Shown: positions 5,338 through 7,447 of the stretch, piece by piece
Numbering within the stretch: position 1 is the stretch's first letter
How the letters are laid out: the number at the start of each line of letters is the position of its first letter
Source of the DNA: Candidatus Aenigmatarchaeota archaeon
Lineage (GTDB): Archaea; Aenigmatarchaeota; Aenigmatarchaeia; PWEA01; JACQIF01
Direction: 5' to 3'
Assembly (NCBI GenBank): GCA_016198635.1
Contig: JACQIF010000015.1
Coordinates: forward strand, 1-7,447
Length of the DNA stretch: 7,447 nt
Made by a program: the position numbers and the translations under genes
The notes under the pieces: model-generated
Databases searched by the model: none
The model's input: the letters and a program-made list of their open reading frames with translations, nothing else
What the model was told of the DNA's origin: nothing

Positions 5338-5384
5338 AATCGTACTTGCAGAGTGCGAAGAACAGCAGTTGTTCAAAAATAGAA
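5338..5384 (+). other. tRNA-Tyr intron 2 (position 37/38)
   Basis: A 47-nt intron at the canonical site. CTGT (5332-5335) pairs with ATAG (5379-5382) with one G-U; bulges AG^A and AA^A. The interior folds into hairpins CTTGCA/TGC(G)AAG (5345-5360) and GAACA/TGTTC (5360-5374), which share one base. Removal joins CTGTAG to A and the CCGGC stem strand, giving a perfect five-pair anticodon stem. Confidence 0.85.
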
Positions 5385-5406
5385 ACCGGCGGGTCGCGTG
5401 TTCAAA

Positions 5407-5465
5407 CTAGGGGCACATGCGTGCGCCCCCAGAACCCTTACGACGAACGTAGCGGTTCTCGAAGT
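5407..5465 (+). other. tRNA-Tyr intron 3 (T-loop, position 59/60)
   Basis: A 59-nt intron at the same site as intron 3 of tRNA-Leu. GCGTG/CACGC is a perfect T-stem, and cleavage AA^C / GT^T leaves TTCAAAT. TTCA pairs with CGAA (5460-5463) with three of four pairs, and no second intron helix adjoins, so the motif is relaxed. The interior has two hairpins: GGG-GCAC/GTGC-(G)-CCC around 5410-5428 and AGAACC/GGTTCT with inner TACG/CGTA (5431-5459). Confidence 0.82.
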
Positions 5466-5485
5466 TCACGCTCCCGGGACCATGC

Positions 5486-5494
5486 TTTTTGTTT
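5486..5494 (+). terminator. Oligo-T terminator after tRNA-Tyr
   Basis: TTTTTGTTT starts three bases after the encoded CCA. T-rich tracts are sufficient for archaeal RNA polymerase termination. No stem precedes it other than the tRNA itself. Confidence 0.6.
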
Positions 5495-5502
5495 GACTCA
5501 CT

Positions 5503-5531
5503 GGGTCTGGACTATATAGGGTCTGGAGACC
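5503..5531 (+). promoter_or_regulatory. Integrase promoter with TATA box between two direct repeats
   Basis: CTATATA (5512-5518) is centred about 26 bp before the integrase ATG (5541), predicting a leaderless mRNA. GGGTCTGGA occurs immediately before it (5503-5511) and immediately after it (5519-5527), a 16-bp period. The second copy also forms the dyad GGTCT-GG-AGACC (5520-5531). A protein bound to these repeats would block TBP, so this is a candidate operator for control of integrase expression. No Shine-Dalgarno sequence precedes the gene. Confidence 0.6.
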
Positions 5532-5540
5532 TAAGTAAGC

Positions 5541-6842
5541 ATGGAACGTAACGTACATGACATCGAACAACGGTTCGAGGCTTTGATGCGGAAACTGCAC
5601 GGTGAGGTCGTTACTAGCCGCACGGGCAAGCCGCGGGACTATTCGAATGTGATAAGCGACAGAAACCGTCAGTTTATCCTCTGTTTCTTGAAAGTGGCGA
5701 GAGCGCGCGTACCGAGCCTCACAAGAGTGCTGTTCTACGGAAACGACTTGTGGACTTTGGCCAAGATAATGCGAACGCATATGGACGATGCCTCCTTCGA
5801 GGACCTGACCAAGGAAGATGTCGATATGCTGGTCGGAGTAATGAAGACTTATAGAATGGACAATGGAATGCCTTACAGCGAAGCCACCGTCCACGGAATG
5901 CTCGTAGCCCTTAAAAAGTCCATTCAGTGGTCCCGCGGCTACTCGTGGCAGTCGAAGAAATACCCGCCCGAAGTAGAAGAGATTAAACTGAATCTCAAGA
6001 AAACGAGCAGGATACAGCCGGAGCAGCTTCTAACACGTGAAGAGGTAGAGTCTCTCGCATCCGCTGCGAGGAACATCAGGGACATTGCCTTGATACATAC
6101 CCTATACGAGAGCGCCACGCGAATCAGCGAGTTCCTTCTTACGCGCCTGAAAGACGTCACGTTCGATGACTACGGCGCCGTCCTGTTCGTTCCGCACGGC
6201 AAGACAGGCCGCCGCAAGGTCAGGCTCGTCACTTCGGCGACCATCCTCGCGCAATGGATTCGCGCACATCCTGACAAGGATAACCCCGACGCCTGGCTAT
6301 GGACAGACACGAAGATGAAAGACGGTCTGGCCCATAACCGCCTCCGGTACGGCGCCGTGCGGGAACAGCTCAAACGGCTTGCGTCAAGGGCGAACGTTAA
6401 AAAACGGGTCAACCCGCACGCCTTCCGCCATTCCCGCATGACCGAGCTGGCCAACCAGATAACAGAACCCCAGCAATGCTCTTACGCGGGGTGGGTCATA
6501 GGCTCCAATATGCCCCGCATCTACGTCCATATGTCCATGCGCGACGTCGACGATGCCATCTTGAAGGCCAACGGAATAAAGAAGCCCGACGCCGTGCAAC
6601 ACGTCCAGAAGAAGTGCGCCCGCTGCGAAGCCGTTAATCAGGCCGTGGCGAAACTGTGCCACCGCTGCATGCTGCCTCTGGACGACAAGACGGCGATGGA
6701 AGTTGGGGAACGGAAGCGCGGAATGCTGACCCCGGAGATGGAGTGGGCATTGCTGAAACTCCTACAGAAGGAGGATGTTAGGGAGATTCTGAAAGAAACG
6801 TTGTCTCAAAAAGACGTTGGTCTTGCTAAAAGGTCAATTTAA
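5541..6842 (+). CDS. Tyrosine recombinase/integrase with C-terminal zinc ribbon
   Basis: A 433-residue phage-type (XerC/D-like) integrase that cuts and rejoins DNA through a 3'-phosphotyrosine. The N-terminal SAM-like core-binding domain covers about residues 40-140 (helices around 86-132). The catalytic domain, about 160-345, contains R194 in ESATRISE, K221 in HGKTGRR, H293 and R296 in NPHAFRHS, W318 in AGW where many relatives have His, and nucleophile Y328 in MPRIYVHMS, so all active-site positions are filled. Residues 359-376 form a CxxC...CxxC zinc ribbon (C359, C362, C373, C376), seen in archaeal virus and plasmid integrases, and a helical tail follows. It is intact, not split as in SSV-type integration. 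Its place just downstream of tRNA-Tyr indicates it made the insertion there. It could also be a domesticated recombinase. Confidence 0.93.
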   Translation: MERNVHDIEQRFEALMRKLHGEVVTSRTGKPRDYSNVISDRNRQFILCFLKVARARVPSLTRVLFYGNDLWTLAKIMRTHMDDASFEDLTKEDVDMLVGVMKTYRMDNGMPYSEATVHGMLVALKKSIQWSRGYSWQSKKYPPEVEEIKLNLKKTSRIQPEQLLTREEVESLASAARNIRDIALIHTLYESATRISEFLLTRLKDVTFDDYGAVLFVPHGKTGRRKVRLVTSATILAQWIRAHPDKDNPDAWLWTDTKMKDGLAHNRLRYGAVREQLKRLASRANVKKRVNPHAFRHSRMTELANQITEPQQCSYAGWVIGSNMPRIYVHMSMRDVDDAILKANGIKKPDAVQHVQKKCARCEAVNQAVAKLCHRCMLPLDDKTAMEVGERKRGMLTPEMEWALLKLLQKEDVREILKETLSQKDVGLAKRSI

Positions 6843-6843
6843 A
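6836..6843 (+). promoter_or_regulatory. Possible TATA box for the small membrane protein gene
   Basis: AATTTAAA overlaps the integrase stop codon (6840-6842) and is centred about 25 bp before ATG 6865, which suggests a leaderless transcript for the two small genes that follow. Confidence 0.4.
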
Positions 6844-6864
6844 GTTTCCCTACCAAAGACTACC

Positions 6865-7146
6865 ATGAGGTTCGACTCCGAGCGCTGGTTTACAATTTTA
6901 ATAGTTGGCGTCGTAGGAGCTACGCTTCTAGGCATCCCGGATTCTATAATATCAATTTTCATCAATGGATGGATGTACCTATTCATAGGAGCAATTTTCT
7001 CATACGTAGCCGGAAATATCGTAGAGGGATTCAGTGGCGACTACCTAAAAGGAATTTTCCTCAACTTTGAGATACTAGGCCACCACTTCTCACTCTCAGT
7101 ATTCTTCATTACGGTTGCTATCTTATCGTTTTGGTTGAGGTTGTAA
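6865..7146 (+). CDS. Small membrane protein of unknown function
   Basis: A 93-residue protein with three predicted membrane helices, about residues 9-30 (FTILIVGVVGATLLGIPDSI), 32-50 and 76-92. I do not recognise a family. The frame is open from further upstream within the end of the integrase gene, but ATG 6865 is chosen because it follows the integrase stop and lies at TATA distance from AATTTAAA. The sequence is more AT-rich than the integrase and the chromosomal genes. It is one base from the next gene, also a small membrane protein, so the two form a pair. Likely element cargo; possible roles (virion, superinfection exclusion, toxin) are guesses. Confidence 0.7.
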   Translation: MRFDSERWFTILIVGVVGATLLGIPDSIISIFINGWMYLFIGAIFSYVAGNIVEGFSGDYLKGIFLNFEILGHHFSLSVFFITVAILSFWLRL

Positions 7147-7147
7147 G

Positions 7148-7363
7148 ATGGGTGGAGGGAAACTGACGTCGGGAGAATTCGTCGGGGCCCTCGGCATCTC
7201 ACTCGCTTATGTTTTCTTCGGTTCTGCTGTGGTATCACCTTCGGCCCTTAGATATATTCAGTGGGTTTCTCTTTTCGCGGGTGTTATCGCTACTATACTG
7301 ATATTCCGCCGAGCCTGGAAACAAGGGGATATACTTCAGTTTCAATCACTTATTACTCGATAG
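7148..7363 (+). CDS. Small two-helix membrane protein of unknown function
   Basis: A 71-residue protein starting one base after the previous stop. It has a polar N-terminus with MGGGK, two hydrophobic helices at about residues 10-30 (EFVGALGISLAYVFFGSAVV) and 36-54 (YIQWVSLFAGVIATILIF), then a basic, polar tail RRAWKQGDILQFQSLITR that should lie in the cytoplasm. No family recognised. It is presumably translated by coupling with the upstream gene and likely belongs to the integrated element. Confidence 0.65.
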   Translation: MGGGKLTSGEFVGALGISLAYVFFGSAVVSPSALRYIQWVSLFAGVIATILIFRRAWKQGDILQFQSLITR

Positions 7364-7447
7364 GAAAAGAAGAAGCCCGCAACTATTAAAAGAAATAGAC
7401 GATAGTTCCTAAATACATTAGTATTCATAATCACAATCGTAATAACC
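7364..7447. other. AT-rich intergenic end with two inverted repeats
   Basis: No gene is seen. AACTAT (7381-7386) and ATAGTT (7402-7407) form an inverted repeat, and AATAC-ATTA-GTATT (7412-7425) is a small perfect hairpin. The TATTAAAAGA stretch could serve as a TATA box on either strand for a gene outside the window. No copy of the tRNA-Tyr 3' end is present here. Confidence 0.4.

Larger units (their letters stand above)
5243..5482 (+). tRNA. tRNA-Tyr (anticodon GUA) with three introns, one in each loop
   Basis: Acceptor CCCGGGG (5243-5249) pairs with TCCCGGG (5472-5478) with one G-U; discriminator A5479 and encoded CCA 5480-5482. The C1-G72 pair with A73 is the archaeal tyrosine identity set. 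T8, A9, D-stem GCTC (5252-5255) with GAGC. Anticodon stem GCCGG (5327-5331) pairs with CCGGC (5386-5390); the loop after splicing is CTGTAGA, anticodon GUA. Variable loop GGGTC; T-stem GCGTG (5396-5400)/CACGC (5467-5471); T-loop after splicing TTCAAAT. Introns sit in the D-loop, at 37/38 and at 59/60. An oligo-T tract follows the CCA closely. The integrase gene starts 58 bp downstream, making this the likely chromosomal attachment site of the element on the right. Confidence 0.93.

Noticed and set aside
5503..5527. Possible CRISPR-like repeat (GGGTCTGGA twice)
   Set aside because: There are only two 9-bp units with a 7-bp spacer, and the spacer is the TATA box; this is a promoter arrangement.
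5541..6842. SSV-type split integrase
   Set aside because: The gene is complete, with all catalytic residues and tail in one frame, so integration did not partition it.
7364..7447. Right attachment site of the integrated element
   Set aside because: No match to the tRNA-Tyr 3' end or its intron was found here, so the element must extend beyond the window.

Overview
The window is archaeal chromosome. The first half is the conserved archaeal ribosomal protein/RNA polymerase operon, in the order S13 (3' part) - S4 - S11 - RpoD - tRNA-Leu - L18e - L13 - S9 - [unknown 81-aa ORF] - RpoN. Spacing is tight, with one TGATG-type overlap, archaeal TATA boxes 25-30 bp upstream of start codons or RNA 5' ends, and several probably leaderless genes. 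The rps13-rps4-rps11-rpoD and tRNALeu-rpl18e-rpl13-rps9-rpoN orders are standard archaeal synteny. RpoD is short (209 aa) and lacks the extra Fe-S domain. Compact proteins and heavily interrupted tRNA genes suggest a reduced-genome lineage (DPANN/Micrarchaeota-like is my guess), but the lineage cannot be fixed from this window.

The two long stretches without protein genes (1811-2130 and 5204-5540) are explained by two tRNA genes, each apparently broken by three introns. tRNA-Leu (1844-2090) has introns in the anticodon stem (30/31), at the canonical 37/38 site and in the T-loop (59/60). tRNA-Tyr(GUA) (5243-5482) has one intron in each hairpin loop: D-loop, anticodon loop and T-loop. Both T-loop introns sit at exactly the same position and leave the same spliced loop, TTCAAAT. 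The tRNA-Leu central exon appears twice in a 22-nt-period duplication, once with anticodon UAG and once with CAG. The isoacceptor is therefore ambiguous, and alternative splicing is conceivable.

Between rpoN and tRNA-Tyr lies a gene with its own promoter for a 466-aa secreted/membrane protein with Ig-like beta domains on both sides of a single membrane helix. Directly downstream of tRNA-Tyr is an intact 433-aa tyrosine recombinase with a C-terminal zinc ribbon, followed by two AT-richer genes for small membrane proteins. I read this as the left end of an integrated element that uses the intron-split tRNA-Tyr as attachment site. The element runs off the right edge, and no second attachment site is visible.

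Other points of note are a leader between rps13 and rps4 with two perfect hairpins, a 15-codon upstream ORF and a repeated start region, and a direct repeat flanking the TATA box of the integrase gene.
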